From: Pelovirga terrestris
Lineage (GTDB): Bacteria; Desulfobacterota; Desulfuromonadia; Desulfuromonadales; Geopsychrobacteraceae
Assembly: GCF_014773365.1 (NCBI RefSeq)
Contig: NZ_JACWUN010000003.1
Span: 62,001 to 126,000 of the forward strand
Direction of reading: 5' to 3'
DNA length: 64,000 nucleotides
The notes beneath the pieces were generated by a model that had not been told where the DNA came from, searched no databases, and worked only from the letters and a program-made list of their open reading frames with translations. A program made the position numbers and the translations under genes. How positions within the stretch are numbered: the first letter of the stretch is position 1; every line of letters starts with the position of its first letter. Below, piece after piece: positions 34,226 to 41,914 of this stretch.

Positions 34226-35231
34226 CGTCATTAAAACACAACTCATACTCACTGCACTCACCACAAACCGGACTCTTGCACAACAGCCCCCCCTGCTGTT
34301 CACAGATCTGCTTGTAAAAAAACCGCTTCCAGCGCATCCCCTGATGATTGGCGGCAAACAGGGCCGGCAGATGCCGCTTGATCGCCGCACCGAGCTCCGC
34401 CCGCTCGAACAATCCCATGGCGACCCAGAGATGGCCGGGCCTGGCAGCACGGGCGGCGAGGATGTGGGCCAGCAGGGTTCCTGATAACCTGTTCGCAGGT
34501 TCATGCGCGGCCGGGATAAAGCCCAGCAACAGGCTGACCAGCTCAGGATCCATACTGACGGCCGATGAAACCCTTGAAGCAGAAATATCAGCAGCAACAT
34601 CAAGGTCAATATCCGGAAAGTAGTTTTGCCACAGGCTGATAAACTGCTGTGAGGTCAAACCGAGAGCAATTTCCGGGGGACACCCATCCTCCTCCATGAC
34701 GGCCGACAGACAGGCAAGCAGATGACGATCTGCCGCAACCATGTCTTCGGAACAGGCGCTGTCCATCAGTTGGCGGTAGCGCGGATGATCGCTACGGACC
34801 CTGGGCCCGGCGTGATCCTGATGCCGGGCTAAATTGCCGGTGACCCGTTCACCTTGACGCTCGCTGCCGGCAACCGCTGCCCGTAGCGCCTCGACGGCCA
34901 GATCGGCACAATAAAACCGATCAACCGGAAGGCCACCCAACCGTGCGTTGATAGCTTCACGGCTGATCCGGAGGACCTCGTTCATAGAGGTGTTTTCCGC
35001 AAGTTCTGCCGCGGCGGCGCAGGCAGCAATCGTGTAGCCACAACCAAACGCCTGAAATCGCACCATTTCAACCTGGCGTCCGGCAGTCTTGATAAAAAAT
35101 CGGACAGCGATGCGCGCACCTCGCTCTTCTGCCCCCAGGCCGACTTCACCGATGCCATCGGCGCCGGCCAGCTCTCCGACATGGTGGGGATTGTCGGCAT
35201 AACGCAGAATCTGTTCGCTATAACCACTCAT
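34215..35231 (-). CDS. nifQ: NifU/IscU-like scaffold domain fused to NifQ
   Basis: A 338-residue two-part protein. Residues about 3-122 follow the IscU/NifU scaffold pattern: YSEQILRYADNPHHVGE, VRFQAFGCGYTIAACAAAAEL with C64, and FYCADLAVEALRAAV with C108. The usual first ligand cysteine (in a GAPxCGD loop) is replaced by GAEERGAR. Residues about 150-338 match NifQ, ending in MRWKRFFYKQIC and the NifQ cluster motif C318-x4-C323-x2-C326-x5-C332. NifQ supplies molybdenum, probably as a Mo-Fe-S cluster, to FeMo-co synthesis. The start overlaps the nifN stop by four bases. The stop lies in the GGTTCAC array. Confidence 0.85.
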   Translation of the reverse strand: MSGYSEQILRYADNPHHVGELAGADGIGEVGLGAEERGARIAVRFFIKTAGRQVEMVRFQAFGCGYTIAACAAAAELAENTSMNEVLRISREAINARLGGLPVDRFYCADLAVEALRAAVAGSERQGERVTGNLARHQDHAGPRVRSDHPRYRQLMDSACSEDMVAADRHLLACLSAVMEEDGCPPEIALGLTSQQFISLWQNYFPDIDLDVAADISASRVSSAVSMDPELVSLLLGFIPAAHEPANRLSGTLLAHILAARAARPGHLWVAMGLFERAELGAAIKRHLPALFAANHQGMRWKRFFYKQICEQQGGLLCKSPVCGECSEYELCFNDGEP

Positions 35232-36538
35232 CGCTGACCGCTATGATGCTGATGCCGGGTAATGACATTGGCCATCTCGCAAAGAAAATAGGCTCCCCCC
35301 TCATAAAGACAGTCATGCACCAGTTGATTGCCGAGCTGCTCCCAGTTGGGAAAACCGCGCAGCAGCATCCCCTTCCCCAGGCGATCGGCCAAAGCCTCCA
35401 CATGGGTACCTCCGATGATCAGATCAAAGTCTGCTGCCGCCAGATCCTCGACATCCCCCAGGTCCCCAACTATCACCCGATCAGCCTTCAGATCATCCAG
35501 GGCCGATGAATCGGTGGCGGCGATCACCGCAGCGATTTTCCCTCCCGCCTCGCTGATGATCGCACACAGGGCGGCAAGCATATCCGGCTCTCCGGTCAGG
35601 ATAAAACGGGTTTTACCCAGAGCGAAATGACAATCGAGCAGGGCATCACGCAGACGATCACGCCAGCGCCCGACCGGCAGTGGCGGTGCATGAAAACCGG
35701 TTTCATCAAGAAGGGTCTTAATCAGCTCATCGGTGGCGACCAAGCCTGCCAGATGGGGGAAATGATGGTGGCGTATCTGTGGATTTTTCTTCTGCAATTC
35801 ATGGGCGCAGGGAATCATCGATGCGCCGACACTGACCACCAGTCCTGCTTGCGCCAGATCACGAATGTGTTCGACGCGGATGCCGCCACTGGAAAGTGCT
35901 GCCTGTTTCTCCCCAAGATGGCCATCGAGGGAGCTCGACAGATCCGGTAGGGTCACCACATTGAAACCGAAGGCGGTCATAAAATCAACGATCTTTTCCA
36001 CCTCAAGGGGCGTCAGACTGACATGGGGGAGTAGCACCAGGCAATTATTGTCGATGCTGTCGGCAGGAGCCGTCAACTGCCTGATCATGGCACTGCAGGC
36101 CGCTGACCACCCCTGCTCCAGTCCCCCCTCGTAATCCGGGGTATTGACATAGACCAGCGGCACCTCCATCCGTTTGGCGATACCACTGACGTCATCCCCC
36201 TTGGTTTCGGTCAGACCGGTGGTATAAAGCCCGATCAGCTGCGGGGTGACCTTGTTGACGATATTTTTCACCGACTCACTGATGCTGTAATCACCGCCAT
36301 CGAGGATCGCGGTGACATCGGTAACAGCGGTGGTCTGCAGAGCAATGGGTTCGGCAAAATGACGGGTATAAAACACCTTGGTAAAACTGGCGCACCCCTG
36401 GCCGCCATGCATCAGCGGCATACACTGATGCACCCCGAGAAAGGCCAGGGTCGCTCCCATCGGCGCCGACAGTTTGAAGGGGTTAATCTGTAACGACCTG
36501 GATGATTTGTGTCTGCTCCGGGTTTTTACCTGTTCCAT
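35228..36538 (-). CDS. nifN: FeMo-cofactor scaffold protein NifN
   Basis: A 436-residue NifN, related to NifK. The landmarks are INPFKLSAPMGATLAFLGVHQCMPLMHGGQGCASFTKVFYTRHFAEPIALQTTAVTD (about residues 18-75) and TGLTETKGDDVSGIAKRM. It forms the NifE2N2 complex on which NifB-co is converted to FeMo-co with Mo and homocitrate. An AAGGAGGG Shine-Dalgarno lies within the end of nifE; the two genes overlap by 13 bp. The order nifE-nifN-nifUQ puts the molybdenum-loading protein next to its receiving scaffold. Confidence 0.95.
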   Translation of the reverse strand: MEQVKTRSRHKSSRSLQINPFKLSAPMGATLAFLGVHQCMPLMHGGQGCASFTKVFYTRHFAEPIALQTTAVTDVTAILDGGDYSISESVKNIVNKVTPQLIGLYTTGLTETKGDDVSGIAKRMEVPLVYVNTPDYEGGLEQGWSAACSAMIRQLTAPADSIDNNCLVLLPHVSLTPLEVEKIVDFMTAFGFNVVTLPDLSSSLDGHLGEKQAALSSGGIRVEHIRDLAQAGLVVSVGASMIPCAHELQKKNPQIRHHHFPHLAGLVATDELIKTLLDETGFHAPPLPVGRWRDRLRDALLDCHFALGKTRFILTGEPDMLAALCAIISEAGGKIAAVIAATDSSALDDLKADRVIVGDLGDVEDLAAADFDLIIGGTHVEALADRLGKGMLLRGFPNWEQLGNQLVHDCLYEGGAYFLCEMANVITRHQHHSGQR

Positions 36539-37878
36539 GGGGCCCTCCTTCCAGCCAGCGAAAAAACCGGGCTTTCCAGCGCATGTCTGAGATCTTCGGC
36601 GAGGTTGAGCAGTCCGGCATAAGCACCATAGCTGATTTTTTTCTCCTGATTGACATCGATAAAAGCGATCCCCTTTTTGATTGCCGTATACAAGGAACGC
36701 CCCCCGGCCAGGAGGATATGGGCACCCTTTTCATCGATCAACTTCGCCTGTTCGGCACCGGGGTCCATCATCAGCACTCCATGTTCACCGAGATACTCGC
36801 GCGCTTTGGCGCGATCATCTTCCGTTGCCTTACGCACTGCTGTCGCCACCACCTCGATGCCAAGATCCTGCAGGGCAGCGGCGATCGACCAGGTTTTGTT
36901 GCCGCCGGTATTGAGTACCGCCTTTTTGCCGGCAAATAATTCGCGATAAGGTGCGAGTTGTTCCCCCAGTTTCGCCTCCTCCCTTGCTACCAGTGCCTGG
37001 GTGCGCTCGATCAAGGCCGGATCACCCAGGGCATCAGCAATGGCCAGCAATCCGGCCGAGGTGTCACGTTGGCCGTAGAAGGACAGGGAGATCCAGGGAA
37101 TACCGTACTTATCCTGCATCTTGCGGGTGATGGAAACCAGGGATTTGGCGCAGACGATGACATTGAGTTTGGCCCGATGGGCAGTGCGGATCGCCGCAAT
37201 CCGCCCATCCCCGCTCAAGGTCGACAGGATGCGGATCCCCAGTTCTTCAAGCAGAGGGGAATACTGCCACATGTCGCCGGTGACGTTATATTCACCGATC
37301 AGGTTGATATCGAAGGGGGTTGTCACCTCCGGCTCCAGGGTGCCGATCAGATGGGTCAGGATCGCTTCACCGCCTAAGCGGCTGCCGAGGTTCTTGCTGC
37401 CGACAAAGCCGGGGGCATGCACCGGCACACAGGGGATGCCATGGCGGGCGGCGGCCTCGCGACAGGCCTTGTCGATATCGTCACCAATCAGGGCGGTCAC
37501 GCAGGTAGCATAGACAAACAGGGCCTGGGGATGATAGCGGGTAATGGTCTGATCGATAGCGACGGCCAGTTTTTCTTCGCCACCGAACACCACATCGTTC
37601 AGACAGGTATCGGTGGTCAGACCGACCTGGGTCAGATCTCTAGCGGGCCAACTGGTAGGTGTCGCCCGCGTTTCCCAGCTGGCACCGAGGCAGGTGATGG
37701 GGCCGTGAACCAGGTGGGCGGCGTCGGCAAAGGGAAACAGGGCAATCTGCGCGCCTTCAAAAGCACAGCCACCAGTGGTCGCACCAGGGATTGGGGCGTT
37801 ACAGGCCGTTTTTTTAGGCTGATTATGCTCGCAGGCACTTTCTGCCAGCAGTTCTCTGATATGGGGTTTGGTAGCCAC
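36526..37878 (-). CDS. nifE: FeMo-cofactor scaffold protein NifE
   Basis: A 450-residue NifE, related to NifD. TTGGCAFEGAQIALFPFADAAHLVHGPITC, VVFGGEEKLAVAIDQ, CVTALIGDDIDKACREAA, and GYNVTGDMWQ-type (EYNVTGDMWQYSPLLEELGIRI) motifs are visible. Translation starts at GTG (37878), five bases after AAGGAG. A CTTGAA-CCCTCA-TTCAAG hairpin overlaps this Shine-Dalgarno. It leads the minus-strand operon nifE-nifN-nifUQ from a sigma-54 promoter at 37991-38007. Confidence 0.95.
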   Translation of the reverse strand: MATKPHIRELLAESACEHNQPKKTACNAPIPGATTGGCAFEGAQIALFPFADAAHLVHGPITCLGASWETRATPTSWPARDLTQVGLTTDTCLNDVVFGGEEKLAVAIDQTITRYHPQALFVYATCVTALIGDDIDKACREAAARHGIPCVPVHAPGFVGSKNLGSRLGGEAILTHLIGTLEPEVTTPFDINLIGEYNVTGDMWQYSPLLEELGIRILSTLSGDGRIAAIRTAHRAKLNVIVCAKSLVSITRKMQDKYGIPWISLSFYGQRDTSAGLLAIADALGDPALIERTQALVAREEAKLGEQLAPYRELFAGKKAVLNTGGNKTWSIAAALQDLGIEVVATAVRKATEDDRAKAREYLGEHGVLMMDPGAEQAKLIDEKGAHILLAGGRSLYTAIKKGIAFIDVNQEKKISYGAYAGLLNLAEDLRHALESPVFSLAGRRAPWNR

Positions 37879-37950
37879 GACAGCTCCTTGAATGAGGGTT
37901 CAAGTCGCCCCGCCGCACCGTTGAGAGGGGGAAAATGTATTGGTATTGTT

Positions 37951-37968
37951 TTCGGCAGCAATGCCGAA
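37951..37968 (-). promoter_or_regulatory. P1-like hexaloop hairpin in the nifE leader
   Basis: Read on the minus strand: TTCGGC-ATTGCT-GCCGAA, a perfect six-pair stem with a six-base loop having A1 and G4, nearly the same loop as nifH P1 (ATTGCA). It begins about 20 bases after the -12 element. No second hexaloop hairpin and no U-tracted terminator were found between it and nifE, so its role is unclear. Confidence 0.5.
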
Positions 37969-37990
37969 TTATTTATCAGGCACTATTAAA

Positions 37991-38007
37991 TGCAATACTT
38001 CTGCCAA
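37991..38007 (-). promoter_or_regulatory. Sigma-54 promoter of nifEN
   Basis: On the minus strand TTTTGGCAG-N5-TTGCAT has GG at 38005-38004 and GC at 37993-37992, the exact N10 spacing and the consensus TTGCA -12 element, the best match in the window. It drives nifE, nifN and the NifU-NifQ gene. Confidence 0.88.
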
Positions 38008-38035
38008 AACTGGCGGTTCACCAAGACAGATAAGA

Positions 38036-38110
38036 GTAGGGGCGTGATTCATCACGCCCGATTGAAATGGTGGCGTTCAAACATCCGGGCGCAATAAATT
38101 GCGCCCCTAC
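38036..38110. repeat. 75-bp GTAGGGGC element between nifE and nifV promoters
   Basis: GTAGGGGCGTGATTCATCACGCCC at the left and GGGCGCAATAAATTGCGCCCCTAC at the right, each a small palindrome, with inverted GTAGGGGC ends. It is closely related to the nifD-nifK copy. It separates the divergent sigma-54 promoters at 37991-38007 and 38215-38232. Confidence 0.75.
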
Positions 38111-38214
38111 CTAACACACCCCTTCTGCCCAAAATTTCACCACCCTGCCTCAAGAATCAGCAGAACATCCATTACTTCTTGCCATCAACCCAAGAAATTC
38201 CGCTATCCCGAGAC

Positions 38215-38232
38215 AAGGCACACAACTTGCTT
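38215..38232 (+). promoter_or_regulatory. Sigma-54 promoter of nifV
   Basis: AAGGCAC-N5-CTTGCT has GG at 38217-38218 and GC at 38229-38230 (exact N10). The -24 element is AGGCAC rather than TGGCAC. It lies 68 bp before the nifV start and explains why the open frame extending upstream of 38300 is not translated. Confidence 0.75.
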
Positions 38233-38299
38233 TGAAGTAAACGACGCACCATCAACCCGGCGACAAAGACGTCCCTTAACCCGATTCGGGGGTACGCCT

Positions 38300-39418
38300 A
38301 TGTCCAGCAAAAAAATCCACATCGCCGACACCACCCTGCGCGACGGCGAACAGACCGCCGGGGTCGTCTTCAGTCCCAGCGAAAAAATCGCCATTGCCAC
38401 CATGCTCGACCGCATCGGCGTCAGCGAACTGGAATGCGGCATCCCGGCCATGGGCAAGGACGAACAACGCACCATCAAAAAACTCGTCGATCTGAATCTC
38501 AATGCCCGCCTGCTGTCATGGAACCGCGCCCTGATTCCCGACATCCAGGCATCCTTGAACTGCGGCATTAGGGCCGTCGATCTCTCCATTTCCGTGTCTG
38601 ACATTCACATCCGTCACAAACTGCGCTCCAGCCGTGCACAGGTCAAGGAACAATTAAAAACTGCCCTGGACTTCGCCAAACAGCATCAGCTCTATGTCTG
38701 TGTCGGCGCTGAAGACGCCGGCCGCGCTGACATGGAGTTTCTGCTGGAACTGGTGGCGATTGCCGCAAACCTTGGTGCTGATCGGTTCCGCTTCTGTGAC
38801 ACCCTGGGGTTGCTCGACCCTTTCACCACTTATGACAAGGTCAGCACCCTGGTCCGTCACAGTTCCATCGATCTGGAAGTTCATACCCACAACGACCTGG
38901 GGATGGCGACCGCCAATGCGATTGCCGGCGTCAGAGCAGGAGCGACCTATGTCAGCACCACCGTCAACGGTATCGGCGAACGGGCCGGCAATGCCGCTCT
39001 AGAAGAAGTGGTCATGGCACTTAAACTCGCCTGTGAGATCGATCCTGAGATTACGATCACTGATCTGGCTCAGCTCTCACGCTATGTGGCAACCGCCAGT
39101 GGCCGACCGGTGCCCCCCTGGAAGGCGGTAGTCGGCGAAAAGGTCTTTTCCCATGAATCGGGGTTGCATGCTGATGGGGTCTTGAAGCATCCGTCTACCT
39201 ATGAAGGTTTTGATCCGGCAGAGGTCGGACTTAAGCGCCATATCATCGTCGGCAAACATTCAGGTCGCAGCGGCTTAAAACAGCGCCTGCAGGAATTGCA
39301 ACTGGAACAACCGCAAATCGACTTGAATAAACTGCTGCAGCGCGTCCGCTCTCTCGCCGGACGACGCAAAAGGGCGTTGCTCGATCAGGAATTGATCGAG
39401 CTGTGCCGTGCCGGTTAA
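38300..39418 (+). CDS. nifV: Homocitrate synthase NifV
   Basis: A 372-residue member of the isopropylmalate/homocitrate synthase family. IADTTLRDGEQTAGVVFSPSEK (residues 7-28) holds the metal-binding aspartate, DRFRFCDTLGLLDP and EVHTHNDLGMATANAIAGVRAGATYVSTTVNGIGERAGN hold the HxH metal ligands, and HIIVGKHSGRSGLKQRL is the C-terminal motif. It condenses acetyl-CoA and 2-oxoglutarate to homocitrate, the organic ligand of FeMo-co. I place the start at ATG 38300 (preceded by GGGGG); the frame is open further upstream but crosses the sigma-54 promoter. Confidence 0.94.
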   Translation: MSSKKIHIADTTLRDGEQTAGVVFSPSEKIAIATMLDRIGVSELECGIPAMGKDEQRTIKKLVDLNLNARLLSWNRALIPDIQASLNCGIRAVDLSISVSDIHIRHKLRSSRAQVKEQLKTALDFAKQHQLYVCVGAEDAGRADMEFLLELVAIAANLGADRFRFCDTLGLLDPFTTYDKVSTLVRHSSIDLEVHTHNDLGMATANAIAGVRAGATYVSTTVNGIGERAGNAALEEVVMALKLACEIDPEITITDLAQLSRYVATASGRPVPPWKAVVGEKVFSHESGLHADGVLKHPSTYEGFDPAEVGLKRHIIVGKHSGRSGLKQRLQELQLEQPQIDLNKLLQRVRSLAGRRKRALLDQELIELCRAG

Positions 39419-40232
39419 CGTGTCGATGGTCCTTCAACCCTTATCAGCTGCCGATTGGAACCTTTTTTTACGCCTTGCCCGAGGCGAAGGCTGGCTTGTC
39501 CCGACCAAAGAGCAACTGCTGTTTCACCATCAGTGGCGCCCTTTTTTCCTGGCTTTGCGTCATTGCGGAACAACCTGCGGCTTCATTTCTGCTGTCAGCT
39601 ACCACCATAGCGGCTGGATCGGCAATCTGCTCATCGCTCCTGAATTGCGTGGACAAGGTTACGGTAAATATCTGTTTAAAGAGGCGTTAAAGGTTCTGAA
39701 CCAACCTCCATTGCAACGAATCTGGCTCACTGCCTCGAGGCAGGGGCGGTCCCTGTATCAAGGTTATGGATTCACGCAGGTTGATACGGTGACGCGCTGG
39801 AGTGCAACCGGCCGGGGCAAGAATCAACCCCTTACCGCCCTGGCAACGCTGGCATGTCTGATGGCAATTGAACAGGATTGCTGGGGAGAAGATCGCGGTG
39901 ATCTGATCAGCGCGCTCGCCGCAGACAGCTTTCTGTTACAGCAACCGAACACTCTTGCCATGGTGCAAACCGGAATGGATTTATGGCAGCTTGGCCCCTG
40001 GTCCGCCGCAAAAAGTGATCCACGCAGCGCCCGCCTGCTGCTTGACCTGGCGGTGGCCGCAACACCTGTCAACAAGACTCTGTTCGTTGATGCTCTGGAT
40101 TCTGCCGGACTTGAACTGCTGCTACGGCAGCGAGGTTTTACCCGCCATGGGCAAAACCTGCTGATGTATCAGGGAAAGATGCCCCGCTTGAGGGGAGTGA
40201 TGGCTTTGGCCAGCTTGGGCAGTATTGGTTGA
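39408..40232 (+). CDS. GNAT-family acetyltransferase
   Basis: A 274-residue protein. The N-terminal half is a GNAT domain with the acetyl-CoA loop IGNLLIAPELRGQGYGKYLFKEAL (about residues 70-93) and a following YQGYGFTQVD strand. The C-terminal half (about residues 140-270) resembles a second, degenerate GNAT-like domain. The start (GTG 39408, or ATG 39426) lies in the end of nifV, an 11-bp overlap, so it shares the nifV transcript. The substrate is unknown; a link to nitrogen fixation rests only on position. Confidence 0.8.
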   Translation: MPVNVSMVLQPLSAADWNLFLRLARGEGWLVPTKEQLLFHHQWRPFFLALRHCGTTCGFISAVSYHHSGWIGNLLIAPELRGQGYGKYLFKEALKVLNQPPLQRIWLTASRQGRSLYQGYGFTQVDTVTRWSATGRGKNQPLTALATLACLMAIEQDCWGEDRGDLISALAADSFLLQQPNTLAMVQTGMDLWQLGPWSAAKSDPRSARLLLDLAVAATPVNKTLFVDALDSAGLELLLRQRGFTRHGQNLLMYQGKMPRLRGVMALASLGSIG

Positions 40233-40243
40233 CGATCATTGTC

Positions 40244-40283
40244 TTGACTAGCGCTATTTACTTTAGTATATAGCGCTAGTCAA
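40244..40283 (+). promoter_or_regulatory. modE promoter inside a ModE-type operator
   Basis: TTGACT (40244-40249) and TATATA (40267-40272) spaced by 17 bp form a near-consensus sigma-70 promoter. It is covered by a perfect 14-bp inverted repeat (TTGACTAGCGCTAT / ATAGCGCTAGTCAA) with a 12-bp centre. The inner part, CGCTAT-N12-ATAGCG, has the same layout as the E. coli ModE site (CGTTAT-N12-ATAACG). Molybdate-loaded ModE should therefore repress its own gene. Confidence 0.85.
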
Positions 40284-40305
40284 CCCCAACGTCAGGAAGA
40301 AATCC

Positions 40306-41082
40306 ATGAGAGTCAGCGGCAATCTGTTACTGGGTAGCCATCAGCAACTGAATGAAAAACGTATCGAGTTGCTGCGCCGGATCGATCAACTAGGCTCCTT
40401 AAGTGCCGCAGCCAAAGCGGTGGGTTTGAGCTACAAGGGCGCCTGGGACGCCATCGACGCTATCAACAACCTGTCCGACCAAGAGCTGGTCTGTCGCGTC
40501 AGCGGCGGCCGTGGAGGCGGCGGCAGCACCCTGACAACGGAAGGGAAAAAAATCCTGCAGATGTACGATCTGTTCGCCGACGCCCATGAACGCTTCATGG
40601 AAGATCTTTCTCGCCACAGCGAAAACCCGCAGGACGCCTATATTTTTTTACGGAGAATGTCCATGAAAACCAGCGCGCGCAATCAATTCGGGGGGGAAAT
40701 TATCAGTATCCGCCACGGTTCGGTTAACGATGAAGTGACCCTGAAACTTGGCGGTGGCGACGAAATTACCGCTATTATTACCCGTGACAGCGTGAAAAAC
40801 ATGGAATTGTCTGTCGGCAAAAAAGCCTATGCCCTGATTAAAGCCAGTTCCGTTATCCTGGCCGACGAAAAGCCCCATGGCATCAGCGCCCGTAATATTC
40901 TGTCAGGCACCATCGAGCGGATTGTTCTGGGCGGTGTCAATGCCGAAGTGATCCTCGCCCTGCCCGGCCAGACCCGTCTGGCAGCGGTGGTGACGCGTGA
41001 GTCGATAAGCAACCTCGAACTGCGTGAAGGCGCACATGCCTGGGCATTTTTCAAGGCATCGAGTGTTATTTTAGGTGTTTAA
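40306..41082 (+). CDS. modE: Molybdate-responsive regulator ModE
   Basis: A 258-residue ModE. The N-terminal winged HTH (LLRRIDQLGSLSAAAKAVGLSYKGAWDAIDAINN and RVSGGRGGGGSTLTTEGKKIL, residues about 22-90) is full length. Two Mop/TOBE molybdate-binding domains follow (about residues 122-186, SARNQFGGEIISIRHGSVNDEVTL; and about 192-256, SARNILSGTIERIVLGGVNAEVIL). It senses molybdate and represses mod transport genes. A CAGGAAGAAATCC Shine-Dalgarno precedes the ATG. The gene is read from a promoter embedded in its own operator. Confidence 0.95.
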   Translation: MRVSGNLLLGSHQQLNEKRIELLRRIDQLGSLSAAAKAVGLSYKGAWDAIDAINNLSDQELVCRVSGGRGGGGSTLTTEGKKILQMYDLFADAHERFMEDLSRHSENPQDAYIFLRRMSMKTSARNQFGGEIISIRHGSVNDEVTLKLGGGDEITAIITRDSVKNMELSVGKKAYALIKASSVILADEKPHGISARNILSGTIERIVLGGVNAEVILALPGQTRLAAVVTRESISNLELREGAHAWAFFKASSVILGV

Positions 41083-41122
41083 TGTGAGCAGAGGCTAAAC
41101 ACCTCCTGTATTTTTTGTCTAT

Positions 41123-41146
41123 CGGTATATAGACGACTTTATATCG
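41123..41146 (+). promoter_or_regulatory. ModE-type operator upstream of modA
   Basis: CGGTAT (41123-41128), 12 bases, ATATCG (41141-41146): the CGNTAT-N12-ATANCG pattern also found at the modE promoter. It lies 21 bp before the modA start and would let ModE repress modA-mop-modB-modC when molybdate is plentiful. Confidence 0.8.
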
Positions 41147-41166
41147 AAGCCTTAATGGAGGACATT

Positions 41167-41913
41167 GTGAAAAAGATCCTTTTGTTATTTATTCTGCTCT
41201 CTCTAACCGTAAGCTGCGCCTGGGCGCAGTCCCTAACCGTTGTTGCCGCCGCCAGCTTGCGCTTTGCCATGGAAGACATGGCCAAAGAGTTTGAGCAGGT
41301 GCATCCCGGCAGCAAGATCGAGATTGTTTTCAGTTCCAGCGGTAAAGCCTATGCCCAAATTACCAACGGAGCCCCCTTCGACCTCTTCTTTTCCGCCGAC
41401 ATGCATTATCCGGAACGACTCCATGCCGAAGGGTACGCCATCGACGAAGTCAAACAATATGCCGTCGGTCGCCTGGTCATCTGGCAACGTCGCGGCGGGC
41501 CGGTGGATTTAAACAAAGGAATCGCAGGACTGGATCATCCGGTGGTTCAGCGACTTGCCATTGCCAACCCTGAGCTTGCGCCCTACGGTGCGGCGGCCAA
41601 AGAAGCCCTGATCGATCAGGACCTATGGGAAAAGCTGACCCCGCGCATGGTCATGGGAGAAAATATCTCCCAGACCGCTCATTTTGCTGCCAGCGGCGCC
41701 GCACAAGCCGGCTTGATCGCTTATGCCCTGGCCCTTTCCGATGATATGCAACGCATCGGCGAATTTGCCCTGGTCGATGAATCCATACATACACCCATGC
41801 CCCTTGGATTCGTTATTCTAAAAAGCGCGAAGAACATTCCCCTGGCACAAAAGTTCGGCGCCTTCGTTCTCAACCCCGAAGGCAAAGCAGTCCTATCCAG
41901 GTATGGGTTCTGA
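41167..41913 (+). CDS. modA: Molybdate ABC transporter substrate-binding protein ModA
   Basis: A 248-residue periplasmic protein with a signal peptide (MKKILLLFILLSLTVSCAWAQ, cleavage near residue 21; the cysteine context is not a clear lipobox). LTVVAAASLRFAMEDMAKEFEQVHPGSKIEIVFSSSGKAYAQITNGAPFDLFFSAD is the ModA oxyanion-binding N terminus, and GENISQTAHFAASGAAQAGLIAYALAL carries later ligands. I place the start at GTG 41167, six bases after GGAGG, rather than at the ATG 12 bp upstream that contains the GGAGG. It is the first gene of the mod transport operon. Confidence 0.93.
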   Translation: MKKILLLFILLSLTVSCAWAQSLTVVAAASLRFAMEDMAKEFEQVHPGSKIEIVFSSSGKAYAQITNGAPFDLFFSADMHYPERLHAEGYAIDEVKQYAVGRLVIWQRRGGPVDLNKGIAGLDHPVVQRLAIANPELAPYGAAAKEALIDQDLWEKLTPRMVMGENISQTAHFAASGAAQAGLIAYALALSDDMQRIGEFALVDESIHTPMPLGFVILKSAKNIPLAQKFGAFVLNPEGKAVLSRYGF

Positions 41914-41914
41914 C

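Noticed and set aside
38262-38273. GAC-AAAGAC-GTC hexaloop hairpin in the nifV leader
   Set aside because: The loop meets the A1/G4 rule, but the stem is only three pairs and no terminator follows, so an ANTAR role is not supported.
38099-38299. A 67-codon N-terminal extension of nifV
   Set aside because: The extension crosses a sigma-54 promoter and a palindromic element, and homocitrate synthases start near the IADTTLRDGEQ motif; ATG 38300 is the natural start.
41083-41166. Molybdenum-cofactor riboswitch before modA
   Set aside because: The gap is too short and contains a ModE-type palindrome instead, which explains molybdate control.
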